Source: Lunasporangiospora selenospora (lineage: Eukaryota > Mortierellomycota > Mortierellomycetes > Mortierellales > Mortierellaceae). From it: 10,764 nucleotides of DNA. The stretch covers positions 1-10,764 of the forward strand of contig JAABOA010000904.1 of assembly GCA_015680635.1 (NCBI GenBank), in the 5' to 3' direction. Position numbers and translations under genes: made by a program. This document shows, piece after piece, positions 1 through 7,900 of this stretch (its first letter is position 1; every line of letters begins with the position of its first letter). The notes below the pieces were generated by a model, which saw only the letters and a program-made list of their open reading frames with translations, made no database searches and was not told the origin of the DNA.

Positions 1-150
1 ATTAGTTTAGCCTTTGCCTACACGACTATTTCTGCAGAGACAGATTGTTAAAAAAAAAAGGCATTAAATAGTAACCCGGTTGTCAAATAGCTTCACCCCC
101 TCAAAAGAGGGAAAAATCAGCTTGCGAGAAGCAGGCTGAGAAGACAAGTG

Positions 151-212
151 TAGTCGTCAGGACATTGTTATCTGCAGTACAGTACTGCAGTTGGCAATGT
201 CCTAGTCGTCAG
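151..212. repeat. Small foldback (MITE-like) element with direct repeats
   Basis: The 43-bp core at 160-202 begins GGACATTG and ends CAATGTCC, perfect 8-bp terminal inverted repeats. Its centre, 172-190, is a second perfect palindrome (CTGCAGTAC-A-GTACTGCAG). The core is flanked by identical 9-bp direct repeats, TAGTCGTCA, at 151-159 and 203-211; one more matching G follows on each side. Inverted termini inside a duplicated 9-bp target look like the footprint of a non-autonomous DNA transposon; 8-11 bp duplications are known for Mutator-like elements. It is too small to code for anything. It could instead be a chance palindrome, or a site bound by a dimeric protein. The repeat geometry is seen directly; the transposon origin is inferred. 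Confidence 0.5.
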
Positions 213-277
213 TGACATCCTTTGTCACTCCGATCGGGTCCAAGTCGGGAGTTTTGGGTGGGGATGTAAAAAAGTGC

Positions 278-282
278 AAAAA
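278..282 (-). terminator. Pol III T5 terminator of the tRNA
   Basis: On the minus strand a run of five T follows the tRNA 3' end by five bases, and a second run of six T (273-268) lies just beyond it as a backup. Such runs are the usual stop signal for RNA polymerase III. Confidence 0.6.
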
Positions 283-287
283 GAAAG

Positions 288-360
288 CGCCCACGCTAGG
301 ACTCGAACCTAGAACTTTCACCTTAGGAGGGAGATGGAATATCCATTTTCCCACGAGGGC
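288..360 (-). tRNA. tRNA-Arg (anticodon CCT), slightly mismatched
   Basis: Read on the minus strand, 73 nt fold into a standard cloverleaf. The acceptor stem is GCCCTCG/CGTGGGC, the D stem GGAA/TTCC with an 8-nt loop containing GG, the anticodon loop CTCCTAA (U33, anticodon CCT, A37), and the T arm CTAGG-TTCGAGT-CCTAG is perfect. The B box GGTTCGAGTCC fits the Pol III consensus exactly; the A box is weaker. No intron is present and CCA is not encoded. A TTTTT run (282-278) begins five bases past the 3' end, as expected for Pol III termination. Oddity: two U-U mismatches, one in the acceptor stem (5-68) and one in the anticodon stem (29-41), so it may be a drifting copy or pseudogene. The anticodon reads AGG codons. 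Confidence 0.72.
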
Positions 361-745
361 CCGTTGTTCGTTAAAGTTTGTAATTTACGTACCCCCTTGA
401 ATCCCTTTCCAATTCAATCCAGAGACATTGAAAGGTGATTAATGCATTTTTGGCCAAATTGTCCATTTTTTGCTGGCGAGATTTTGTAATGCGATTAGAT
501 GATGCATGTACTCGCGTGTTTGGCTGGGAGATGAAAAAAAGAAGCGCGTAGGAAGAAGTCAACCATTCATATAAAAAAGAGAGAATTGGACATTTTCATT
601 TGTTAAAGTGGCTCTCAAACTAAAATGAACGAAATGGGAGTGAATAATGAAAAACGAGCGAGAGTGAAATTGAATAAAGGTGCGAGTTTGAATCAAAAGA
701 GGCTATGGACGAAGTTTTCCTCCCTACTCCTTTTTTTCTCCCTTC
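361..745. other. AT-rich spacer between tRNA and MAPEG gene
   Basis: This holds the 5' flank of the minus-strand tRNA and the 3' flank of the minus-strand MAPEG gene. It is A-rich on the plus strand with a TATAAAAAA string at 570-578, but no plus-strand gene follows it. No AATAAA signal for the MAPEG transcript was found on the minus strand here. No frame shows coding character or a family motif. Confidence 0.6.
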
Positions 746-1623
746 TTAGTATTTCATAGAGGCAGCGGCAAGGAAGAGCTTCACACAGGCGGCAATGCTT
801 GCTGTCCAGACGCCAGTGCGAGCCAGCGCAGTGATGTTGTTCGTGTTGAAGATGTAGATAATGTTGAAGAGAAAGCGGGTGCCGATGAAGAACTTTGCAT
901 AGTAGGTAACCGTCTCCTTGGGAACGCCGGCATAGAGTGCTGCCAACTAATTGAGAACAAAACAGTAAATGTTATTTTGTCAACACTCATTTTCAGAAAG
1001 GAGAGTGGGGGGGGGGGGGGATCAAGCTTAGTTCGTCAAAGTATAACTTACAATGGCGCCAAAGTAGATTGGCAAGGTCTCGAGACCATTGGAGTGAGCA
1101 CCCTCGGCACGCTTGGCCATTGCCCAAGCTGCCTTTGTCATCTTGGCCTCTACTTTATCAAGCTGACCTCTGGGGTTGACTATTGTATGAGCGTTTCAAG
1201 AGATTAAAGAGAGAAGGTGCGTGAGAATATAGTCGAGGACCATTGGTGATATGGGCTACAGGTATGGGAATCCTCCAATGGCGCAACGTCGCAGAATCTA
1301 CTCGACTCTATAGGAGGATGTTGACGAATTTCTCATGCCTCAATTGCCCATATCCCTTTTCCATTGAATTTTGAGGTCGCAATAGAGCGCTTACTATTGT
1401 TCCAGCGCTTTGTGGAGTTGAGGACGATCTGTCAAAAGGGCAAAGGTAAAGACATATTTCCAGTGTTAGTTGGAGGGATAGAGGAAAGGACCAAGTGATC
1501 ATCCACATGGTGTTGGCGTTCGTGACTCACCAGAGCGCGAATAAAGTGGGGAGCATAAGCAAGACCCGCAGCGATGGGAAGCGAGAGAAGAGGAAAGTTT
1601 GGGTAAGCGGTAGAGAGAGACAT
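746..1623 (-). CDS. MAPEG-family integral membrane protein
   Basis: The four-exon minus-strand model is 1623-1531, 1428-1395, 1179-1052 and 946-746, with introns of 102, 215 and 105 nt. All have GT..AG ends and phases agree (0, 1, 0). The product is 151 aa, the usual size for this family. MAPEG proteins are small four-helix membrane enzymes, often trimers in the endoplasmic reticulum or outer mitochondrial membrane, acting in glutathione and eicosanoid metabolism; fungal members are mostly uncharacterised. Supporting motifs: a hydrophobic N-terminal helix (about residues 9-31), the NPR signature at 44-46, then KRAEGAHSNGLE at 65-76, the family's A-x-G-x-H-x-N-x-x-E block. A helix follows at about 78-92, and two more hydrophobic stretches lie between about 100 and 148. 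The start ATG at 1623 opens straight into the first helix. Substrate cannot be read from sequence; the family call is firm, enzymatic activity unproven. Confidence 0.88.
1007..1020. repeat. G14 homopolymer in a MAPEG intron
   Basis: Fourteen G in a row on the plus strand (C14 in the transcript) lie inside the third intron of the MAPEG gene (1051-947), well away from both splice sites. Such runs are prone to length changes and sequencing errors; no function is evident. Confidence 0.9.
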
Positions 1624-1629
1624 GGTGAT

Positions 1630-1692
1630 GTTGTAAAGAGAGATAGAGGTGTTGCAAAGAAAGATAGAGGTGTTGCAAAGAGAGATAGAGAC
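1630..1692. repeat. 21-bp tandem repeat, three copies, in MAPEG leader
   Basis: Three head-to-tail 21-bp units occupy 1630-1650, 1651-1671 and 1672-1692, each reading approximately GTTGYAAAGARAGATAGAGGT, with a few differences between copies. They begin seven bases upstream of the MAPEG start codon, so they probably lie in the 5' leader, where the transcript strand is C/T-rich. A plus-strand reading frame passes through them (1495-1740), but its repeated KRDRGVAK peptide comes simply from a 21-bp (7-codon) repeat. Confidence 0.85.
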
Positions 1693-1941
1693 GAATGGTT
1701 TGTGACGAGAGGAAAAAGAGGTGAAGCGAGGTTGAAGTGAAATAGAAAATCAGAAAGCAGTGACATGAAATTAAATTTACCCTCCACCCGATCAGACCGC
1801 GTTCACTTCTTCAGTCCGACAACCCACCCGATCGAGCTACGCATCAGGCTGTGGAAGGAATGCCGAGCCGCGATCCTACCGGGTCGAGGAAATCGCTGTC
1901 CGTCACACAGGTGCTCTCTCTCTCTGCAATACAAAACTGAC

Positions 1942-1947
1942 TTTATT
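1942..1947 (-). terminator. Poly(A) signal AATAAA
   Basis: TTTATT on the plus strand gives AATAAA on the minus strand about 70 nt after the stop codon of the Ser/Thr-rich protein gene, a normal place for a cleavage and polyadenylation signal. Confidence 0.5.
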
Positions 1948-2015
1948 GGGGATTTGGGTAGCCAACGAGCCCTGTGGCCTCAAGACGAGAGCGGAAAAAA
2001 AGACGACTGCGCTTA

Positions 2016-3128
2016 CTAACCAAGGCCGATTGCCAAAACCAGAAACACGATCACTGGCCACAGGAGCGAATTTAGAAAAAGAGCCGAGAGAGATCGAAAG
2101 ATGGATCCCATGGTCGGACCTGGGAATCGCAGGCTTGTTTGGAGCGATTCACCACCTGAAACGACTGCTGTCGTGTTGCGTGCGCGGGTGGTCGAGGGGT
2201 ACTCGGTCAGGACCGTAACTGTTCCGTCAAGCCCGGTCGAGGTTGTTGTACGCGTTATTGTACCCTTTGTGATCGTGGTCGAGACCGTTGTTGCACTAGA
2301 CAAAGACGTGCTAGATTGTGTCAGCAGCTTTTCCTCGGTTTCTGCGGCCGACTTGTATTTGTCCGTCTCGGTTGACAGGATCGAGGAGGCACTCGGGGTG
2401 TGCACAGATGGAATCTCTTGGCTTGAAGTAGACGCTGAGGGGACTGCGCTATGTAGAGGCTCAAAGGTGCGAGTCGGCTCAGAAAATACCGAGACAGGTG
2501 GAGTCGATCGTGATGGAGGATAGAAAGCAGGGGCCATGGTCGCAAGACCAGCAAAAGACGTGAACGTCAGTGCATTATTGGGCTCAGAAGAAGGTTGAGA
2601 CTGAGGCATTGGAGCCTTGAGCAGAGGTAGGGGTACATCCATAGGCGAAGCAAGGGGTAGTTCAAGGTATGGTAGAGCTGGGTGCACGGCCAGCAATATG
2701 TGCAACATTATGTAACAAGGCAGTTGGGTTAGCAATGTCTTGATACCGAGGATCACTATTCCTCGGAGTGGAGTGGTTGTTTAGAAAATGGAACAATGCA
2801 TACCTGGATATCTCTCCTTTGGAGGTATTGCTTCGTGGTTCTGAGCAGGGGCCTGCATGGTTTGCAGTGGGATATAGCGGTACTCGGTTACAGTCACTAG
2901 TCGTGGGCACCGTAACAAAGTAAAATACTGTTAAAAATATGGTAAGGTGCAGATGCCGGCATGCCCCGATAATGACAGGGTTATGATGCCCATACCAAAG
3001 ACTGTATCCTGACGTTTTGAGGGTCTTGAAGATGGACGATTTTCGTCTTTAGGTGTTGTTACCAAGTCTTGGCCAACAACACAGGCCAGAGCTTGGCCGA
3101 GAAGTATGGTCAGCCAGGGAATCTTCAT
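2016..3128 (-). CDS. Secreted/cell-surface Ser/Thr-rich protein
   Basis: The three-exon minus-strand model is 3128-2996, 2896-2804 and 2677-2016, with introns of 99 and 126 nt, both phase 1, giving 295 aa. The second exon must start at 2896: this alone keeps the frame open into exon 3. Residues 1-19 (MKIPWLTILLGQALACVVG) are a clear signal peptide, so MKIP at 3128 is preferred to an in-frame ATG at 3176. A dibasic KR at 38-39 is a possible Kex2-type site. The middle, about 90-250, is rich in Ser, Thr and Pro, fits heavy O-mannosylation, and has an NTT sequon. VTVTEY (45-50) and VTVLTEY echo each other. The last about 17 residues are hydrophobic with no charged tail after them, as in a GPI-anchor signal or a C-terminal membrane helix. 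No catalytic domain is recognised; a cell-wall or surface role is inferred. The gene diverges from BLOC1S1. Confidence 0.72.
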
Positions 3129-3334
3129 TTTTTTGGAGGTGTAAAGAGTGAAAGGTAAGGTTGGCGAGAGAGACACAGAGAGTGAATAAAAGCGAGACTT
3201 GAAAAGTGGGGGATGAAGTCAAAAGGACGCGTCGGAAATATATCGTAATTCATCAAGCTCAATCACCTGATATAATCTCACCAGTTTTAGTGATGCTTGG
3301 CGCACTCTTCTGTCGAGGCAGGTTTTGCATTGTC
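3129..3334. promoter_or_regulatory. Divergent promoter between surface-protein gene and BLOC1S1
   Basis: About 206 bp separate the start codons of the minus-strand secreted-protein gene and the plus-strand BLOC1S1 gene. The minus-strand leader is C/T-rich. A TATA-like GAATAAAAG lies at about 3183-3191 on the plus strand. Both genes must be driven from this short interval, or from sequence overlapping the neighbouring gene. Confidence 0.5.
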
Positions 3335-4041
3335 ATGTCACTGAACCGACTTGTCAAGGACCATCAGGCGAAGCAAGCGGCGTCAAAGCGGGAAAACGGT
3401 ACCCAGAGAGCAGTTCAAAGTGACATAGGCACTCATGTCTCTCCAAAAAACACTCCCAGAATGTTCATGGACATCACTCACTAATGAACAACAATTTCAT
3501 CCATTGGGAACTTGCACCCAATAGAGCAACTCCGCAAAGACGCTGTTAACAGTGTTGGTGTCTTTTCTGATGCACTTGCTGACACCCTTAGCAGTCGGTA
3601 GGTGTCTCAAACAAAGACTGAAGAAGAGAGTTTATTATGGCGATACTAAACTAATGTCTACTATCGCTACTTGTAGAGTATCCCAGATATTCGTGAACCA
3701 AAAAGAGCTCGAGCAGGAGGCACGCACTCTATCAACGCAATCTTTACGATATGCGAAGCAAACCGCCCAGTGGCTCACTCTAGTCGAGCAGTTTGACTCT
3801 GCATTAAAGGTTCGTAGAAGGCTGAGGAATCCTGACATGAGCGATCTGTGTTAATGGGCCATGCTCTGGAGCCCAAACAAGACCATTCAGAGCTTCCTTT
3901 TTGACTATGGCTAAATGTTGATTTTTACTGTAGGAATTGGGAGATGTCCAGAACTGGGTGCAAGTCATTCACAGAGACATGGAACAAGTAACATCGGCCC
4001 TGGAAGCATCAGCCGAGCCGCCGGCGCCACGGCACCAGTAG
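3335..4041 (+). CDS. BLOC1S1: BLOC-1 complex subunit 1 (BLOS1/GCN5L1 family)
   Basis: The four-exon model is 3335-3398, 3525-3597, 3677-3809 and 3934-4041. Introns of 126, 79 and 124 nt have GT..AG ends and matching phases (1, 2, 0). The product is 125 aa, about the length of the animal protein. Family matches run end to end: LVKDHQAKQ near the N terminus (animal LLKEHQAKQ), VNQKELEQEARTL (52-64), RYAKQTAQWLTLVEQF (about 70-85), and ELGDVQNWVQVIHRDME just after the last intron. The protein is mostly helical and is expected to form coiled coils. BLOS1 is a subunit of BLOC-1, which sorts cargo from endosomes to lysosome-related organelles, and in animals also of BORC, which positions lysosomes; yeast has a reduced BLOC-1-like complex. 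The ATG at 3335 matches the family's N terminus; an in-frame upstream ATG at 3293 would add 14 unrelated residues. Confidence 0.93.
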
Positions 4042-4065
4042 GCCCGTTTTCACCGATACAGAAGC

Positions 4066-4071
4066 AATAAA
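4066..4071 (+). terminator. Poly(A) signal AATAAA of BLOC1S1
   Basis: A canonical AATAAA lies 25 nt after the BLOC1S1 stop codon on the coding strand. Confidence 0.6.
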
Positions 4072-4507
4072 CCAATCCAGGCTCTCCTTCGCGCACCTGC
4101 GCGGCAAAAAGGGTGTGTGGGCACAGGGCAGGGCCAAGACCAAGCCACTTTTGTCACTCGCTCTCCTTTGCAACATTGCATTTTTGCTCTCTCATTGAGG
4201 CTGTCCTGTCTGTTCGTCAGTCAGTCAGACCGTCTCTCTTGCCCATCGGCTGCTCTCTCTTGTTTTTGAGTCATCACTTGCAGCACATCTTTACCATTCC
4301 ATCATCAGCCATTGCACCCATTCTTCATTCCTCGCTGCATCTCTTTTCTTTTTTCTTTTCTTTTTTGCATCATCTACCCCTTCCTTCTCTCCTTGCTCTC
4401 TTCCACTCCTGTTTCCTTTCTCTCATTCATCGTTCTTCCCGCTTTTACCTCATTCTTTCGTGCCCGACACCACACATTGATAGAATCACTGCTCCCCGTG
4501 AATCCCC

Positions 4508-4547
4508 AAACTAGCTCATCCCGCCAAGAAACTCTGTAAGCTAGTTT
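4508..4547. repeat. 9-bp inverted repeat next to the TATA-like box
   Basis: AAACTAGCT at 4508-4516 and its exact reverse complement AGCTAGTTT at 4539-4547 are separated by 22 nt. The right arm runs directly into the TATATA-like string. It could be a binding site for a dimeric factor, or a chance match. Confidence 0.45.
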
Positions 4548-4746
4548 TTATATAGCCACCACAGAGGATCTGAATCACTCGCCATCTCTTCCGCACGACA
4601 ATTCCCCTCTACTGCAATCTCTGACTCCATCACTCTCCCATCTCCATTACGCATTCCCATCACAGGCAGTCAACGTTGGCAATAGCTGCTAGTTAGGAGT
4701 CTTTCCTCTGCATTCCTCCTACACCCTGGGCGCGTCTCTCAGAAGT

Positions 4747-4914
4747 GTAAGTTTCTCTACCAGAGCGCGCTCTCTCATCGATGGCCACAATCTAGATCAG
4801 CGTAACCAAGAGAGTAATATGATGGAGGCTATAATCCCTGTCACATCAAACCAATCTACCATCTGACGATCTGAATCCTTGACCATCTCTAGACCAATCC
4901 GTGTCATTTTCCAG
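4747..4914 (+). other. Putative 5'UTR intron of the Spp1-like gene
   Basis: A strong donor GTAAGT at 4747 and acceptor TTTTCCAG ending at 4914 bracket 168 nt, with branch-like CTGAC at about 4863. The acceptor lies one base before the chosen start codon ATG at 4916. Three upstream ATGs (4781, 4819, 4822) fall inside this interval, so splicing would remove all of them and leave a leader without upstream start codons. Predicted from signals only. Confidence 0.6.
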
Positions 4915-4915
4915 T

Positions 4916-7900
4916 ATGGGTGAGCTTGGACATCCTGGACAACGGCCGCATCCGAGCCAGGCCGGACTACAAGGATATGGTCATCCACAGCAGCCCAGAC
5001 GGTCGTCCATCCTGAGCATGCTCAATCCGGCCACACCCGAGTCTTCTGGATCCTATCACTATTATTCCTCGGTTCCTAACCCACCACCACCCCGCCACCA
5101 TCCATCGTCGTCTCAACAAGGCCAACCACAACCCCCAGATCAACAGTACGCGCTTCGTATGAAGCAGCATCCAGAGACTTACTATCAAGACGAGAGGGGA
5201 TATCCTTACCACTATCAGCAACACCACCCCCAGGGACAGCATCAACAACAACAGCAACAGCAGCAGCAGCAGCAGCAACCACAACACCAGTACCAACATC
5301 AGGGCCAGTATCCCGGTCAGCACCCGGGGACTCACCAACATCAGCATCAGGCGCCATCTATGCAGCAACATCCACAGCACCACCAACCGCAACACCATGG
5401 ACATCTTCCGCACCATCCACACCAATCGCAGCACCAACAATCACAGCCGCCATCACAGCCGCCATCGCAGCAGCCATCGCAGGGGTATTACCAACATCCT
5501 GCCTCCTCAACAGCCCCTTCCTCGGGTGTACCTGCGTATTCGTCATCTGGCGCGCTTCCATCCATATCTCCACAGCCACACTACAGGGTCTATGCTCCTT
5601 ATTCTCCAGACTCGAGTCCTCCGGAGCCCGCGTACCATCCATCGTCGGCTTCATCGATGCATGCTCCACAAAACCCTGCACACCCACTTCACAGCCGCCC
5701 ACAGCGGCATTCTCAACAGGGCAGCATTTCTGGACCAGGAGGAGTAGGCCCCAGTCCTGTGCATCCCTCCCAAGTGATCCATTCAGAAGGCATGGGGGTT
5801 GCATCGAAGGGATCGGGATCGATTCAGCATACTATTCCGAGGCGACCCAGTGTTGAGCCTCCGATGGACATGCGACTCCAATCTCCTCCGATGGGATCGA
5901 ATTATGGATCTGCTGGCCAGGGATCACATAGCGCGCGTCCGCCTTCGCCTCTCTCAAGTCCGATGGAGTATACTAGATCGCGGCAGGCATCCGTGATGGT
6001 GCAGGGGTTCCATGGTGACTATAGATCTCATCCTGCGGATCCTGAGGTCCCAAGTGGGCATTACGAGTACCATTCGCGTTCACATCATCCACAGCTTTCA
6101 CAGCTTTCACAACATCCTCAGCATCCGCCACATCCTCAGCATCCTTCCCATTCACAGCAACATCCGCAGCATCCACAACATCCTCAGCATCCACAACACC
6201 CACAACATCCGCAGCAACCTCAGCACGCACAACACCCTCAGCACGCACAGCATGTACAGCACCTCCAGCACCAGAATATCCAACCGGGTCCTCCTCACCA
6301 CCACTCAGCAGGTGCGTATCCCGAGGGATCTTATTCTGGTACTATACAACAAGTGTCAGGACCCTATCCCCCACAGTATCCTCAGCATCCTAACAAGTCT
6401 TATGCAAGATCAACTGGTGTGGAGCAGGAGCGTGGCCACCACACCATGCCTAGTCAGCACTATGATCACCCAGAATATAATCAAAGAATATCCTCCCCGC
6501 CACTCCAATCGGCGCCACCCACTCATCGCAGCTCTGTGCAAGAACCTCAAATAATGGGATCGCGACCTGGCATGTTTGCTCACCAGCAACAGTCCCAACC
6601 GCCACAGGCTCCCTCGCAACTACCAATGCAGACACCGCCAAAGCAACAGCAGCAACAACAGTCGCAACAGCAGCCAAGACAGGCACAGGCTGCTCATGGA
6701 GATAATGATGAAACTATCGTGGTGAACTTTATGTACGAGCTGCAGCAGAGGCAGCTCCAGGAACCAAAACAACCGCGAAAGTCCACTCCACAGCAGCAGG
6801 CACAATCACAGCCCTCACAGCAGCAGCATCCTCCACAAAAGGCACAGCCGGCTATTCATCACTCCCATGCGCAGCAGTCAACACAGCAACCGTCCATGGG
6901 CCACCCCATTCAACACCCGCATGATCGTTATGCATCTAGTGAGAATAGTGGGTACGCACGGCAACAAGAAGGTCGGTCAGAGATGTATCATTCTCAGCAG
7001 CAGCTCCTGCCACAGCGGCGTACTCCTCCACCGCCAGTGGATATGGTACGACCTGCAACCCCACCTGTGATGGAGCAGCAAAGTTCTCACCGAGTGATAG
7101 AGGAGCAACAGCAACCATCACTGGATGCACGATCACGACCTACCCCGCCGACTGTTCCTGAGGAACGTGGGGGACTTTTGCGGCCACAAGTCTCGCCCAA
7201 ATCCTTTGGCTCTCCAAAAGATTCATCTCCTCCATCCTATGTACCCCATCGCAATCCCCCTCATTCGCTCAGCTTGATGAATATTCTCAACACTAGTGAG
7301 CCAGAGAATAACATCGAGCCGACTATGATAGACGAGGATGAGGTGGACACTTTGACAGTACCAGGACGGAGAGCTACCATGTATGACTCGAGGAAGCACG
7401 ACCAGGTCCTCGAGTCTCGTAGCAGCAGTGAAGACTTACAACCGCAGCATCAACAACCGCAGCAGCAGCCACAACATCCACAACAGCATCCACAACAACA
7501 TCCACAGAGGGCGGAAGAGACTACTCTCAACAAGGTAGATTCCTCCAGGACTATGCTCTATGATGAGCAGACAAGTCAGCCTCAGCATGTCCCTCTAGTG
7601 GAAGCACTCCCAGTAGAAGTTTCTGGTCTAAAGCAAGATCAGGAGATGGGATCTGTTGAGACTGGTAAATCAGTCAAGGAAAAGGCAGCAGCCTCACGTG
7701 TGTCAAAGGAAAAGACAGTCAAGGAAAAGACCACCAAAACGGTCAAGGAGAAAGTGGCCAAGGAGAAGCTTGAAAAGGGTAAAAAGGAAAAGGTGGTGAA
7801 GGCAGTCAAGAAGGCAGGATCGCATCCTACGGCACAGGCAACTGGGGAAGATGGAGTGGAGACGGTCGCTAGTCCTGAGGTAGGCGCAGGAGGTGATTTG

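Larger units (their letters stand above)
1..287. other. Non-coding left flank
   Basis: No open frame here has coding character. The stretch contains an A-run near 51-59, a 5-bp hairpin (CCCTC/GAGGG, 98-111), the 43-bp foldback element described separately, and another 6-bp inverted repeat (AGTGAC 211-216 / GTCACT 224-229). The two T-runs that end the minus-strand tRNA transcript lie at 268-282. A neighbouring gene outside the window may use part of it as a flank, but nothing visible shows this. Confidence 0.6.
1624..2015 (-). promoter_or_regulatory. MAPEG promoter/leader and 3' flank of surface-protein gene
   Basis: On the minus strand this runs from the stop of the secreted-protein gene to the start of the MAPEG gene. 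The part near 1624-1750 is C/T-rich on the transcript strand, as in many fungal leaders, and includes the 21-bp tandem repeat. No clear TATA box was found; an AT-rich palindromic patch AAATTAAATTT lies near 1766-1776. The upstream gene's likely poly(A) signal lies at 1942-1947. No convincing coding sequence. Confidence 0.5.
4042..4915 (+). promoter_or_regulatory. C/T-rich promoter and leader of the Spp1-like gene
   Basis: The first part is the BLOC1S1 3' flank. From about 4140 to 4460 the plus strand is strongly pyrimidine-rich, with runs of TCTTTTCTTTT type at 4341-4367, typical of fungal promoters and leaders. A TATA-like TTTTTATATAG lies at 4545-4555. The leader from there to 4746 has no ATG, which suits cap-dependent scanning. 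A probable leader intron (4747-4914) follows. An open frame at 4113-4514 is only low-complexity C/T-rich translation. Confidence 0.55.

Noticed and set aside
212-400. Plus-strand 62-aa open frame containing GLEPRT
   Set aside because: It is the antisense translation of the tRNA T arm, a well-known false protein; no other coding support.
1495-1740. Plus-strand 81-aa Lys/Arg-rich frame
   Set aside because: It runs antisense over MAPEG exon 1 and owes its repeated peptide to the 21-bp tandem repeat.
2101-2523. Plus-strand 140-aa Val-rich frame
   Set aside because: Antisense shadow of the Ser/Thr-rich exon on the minus strand, which has a signal peptide and consistent splice phases.
2897-2938. 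Alternative acceptor (AACAG at about 2935) for exon 2 of the surface-protein gene
   Set aside because: It puts exon 2 in a frame that meets a stop soon after joining exon 3; only the acceptor ending at 2897 keeps all phases.
4113-4514. 133-aa open frame upstream of the Spp1-like gene
   Set aside because: Composition is just C/T-rich promoter DNA translated to Ser, Leu, Phe and His; no domain, and it lies in the leader/promoter.
4901-4915. GTG at 4901 as start of the large protein
   Set aside because: Non-ATG starts are rare in fungi, and these bases lie inside the probable leader intron; ATG 4916 is preferred.
4967-5440. Minus-strand 157-aa Leu-rich frame resembling a membrane protein
   Set aside because: It is the complement of CAG/CAT-rich repeats of the Spp1-like gene; the Leu-rich runs are an artefact of that composition.
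6110-6274. Possible CRISPR-like or satellite array
   Set aside because: The 9-bp unit is contiguous, has no spacers and is in frame with the protein.
5358-6554. Several other open frames over the Gln/His-rich exon on both strands
   Set aside because: Low-complexity shadows; the main frame alone runs continuously to a conserved PHD finger.
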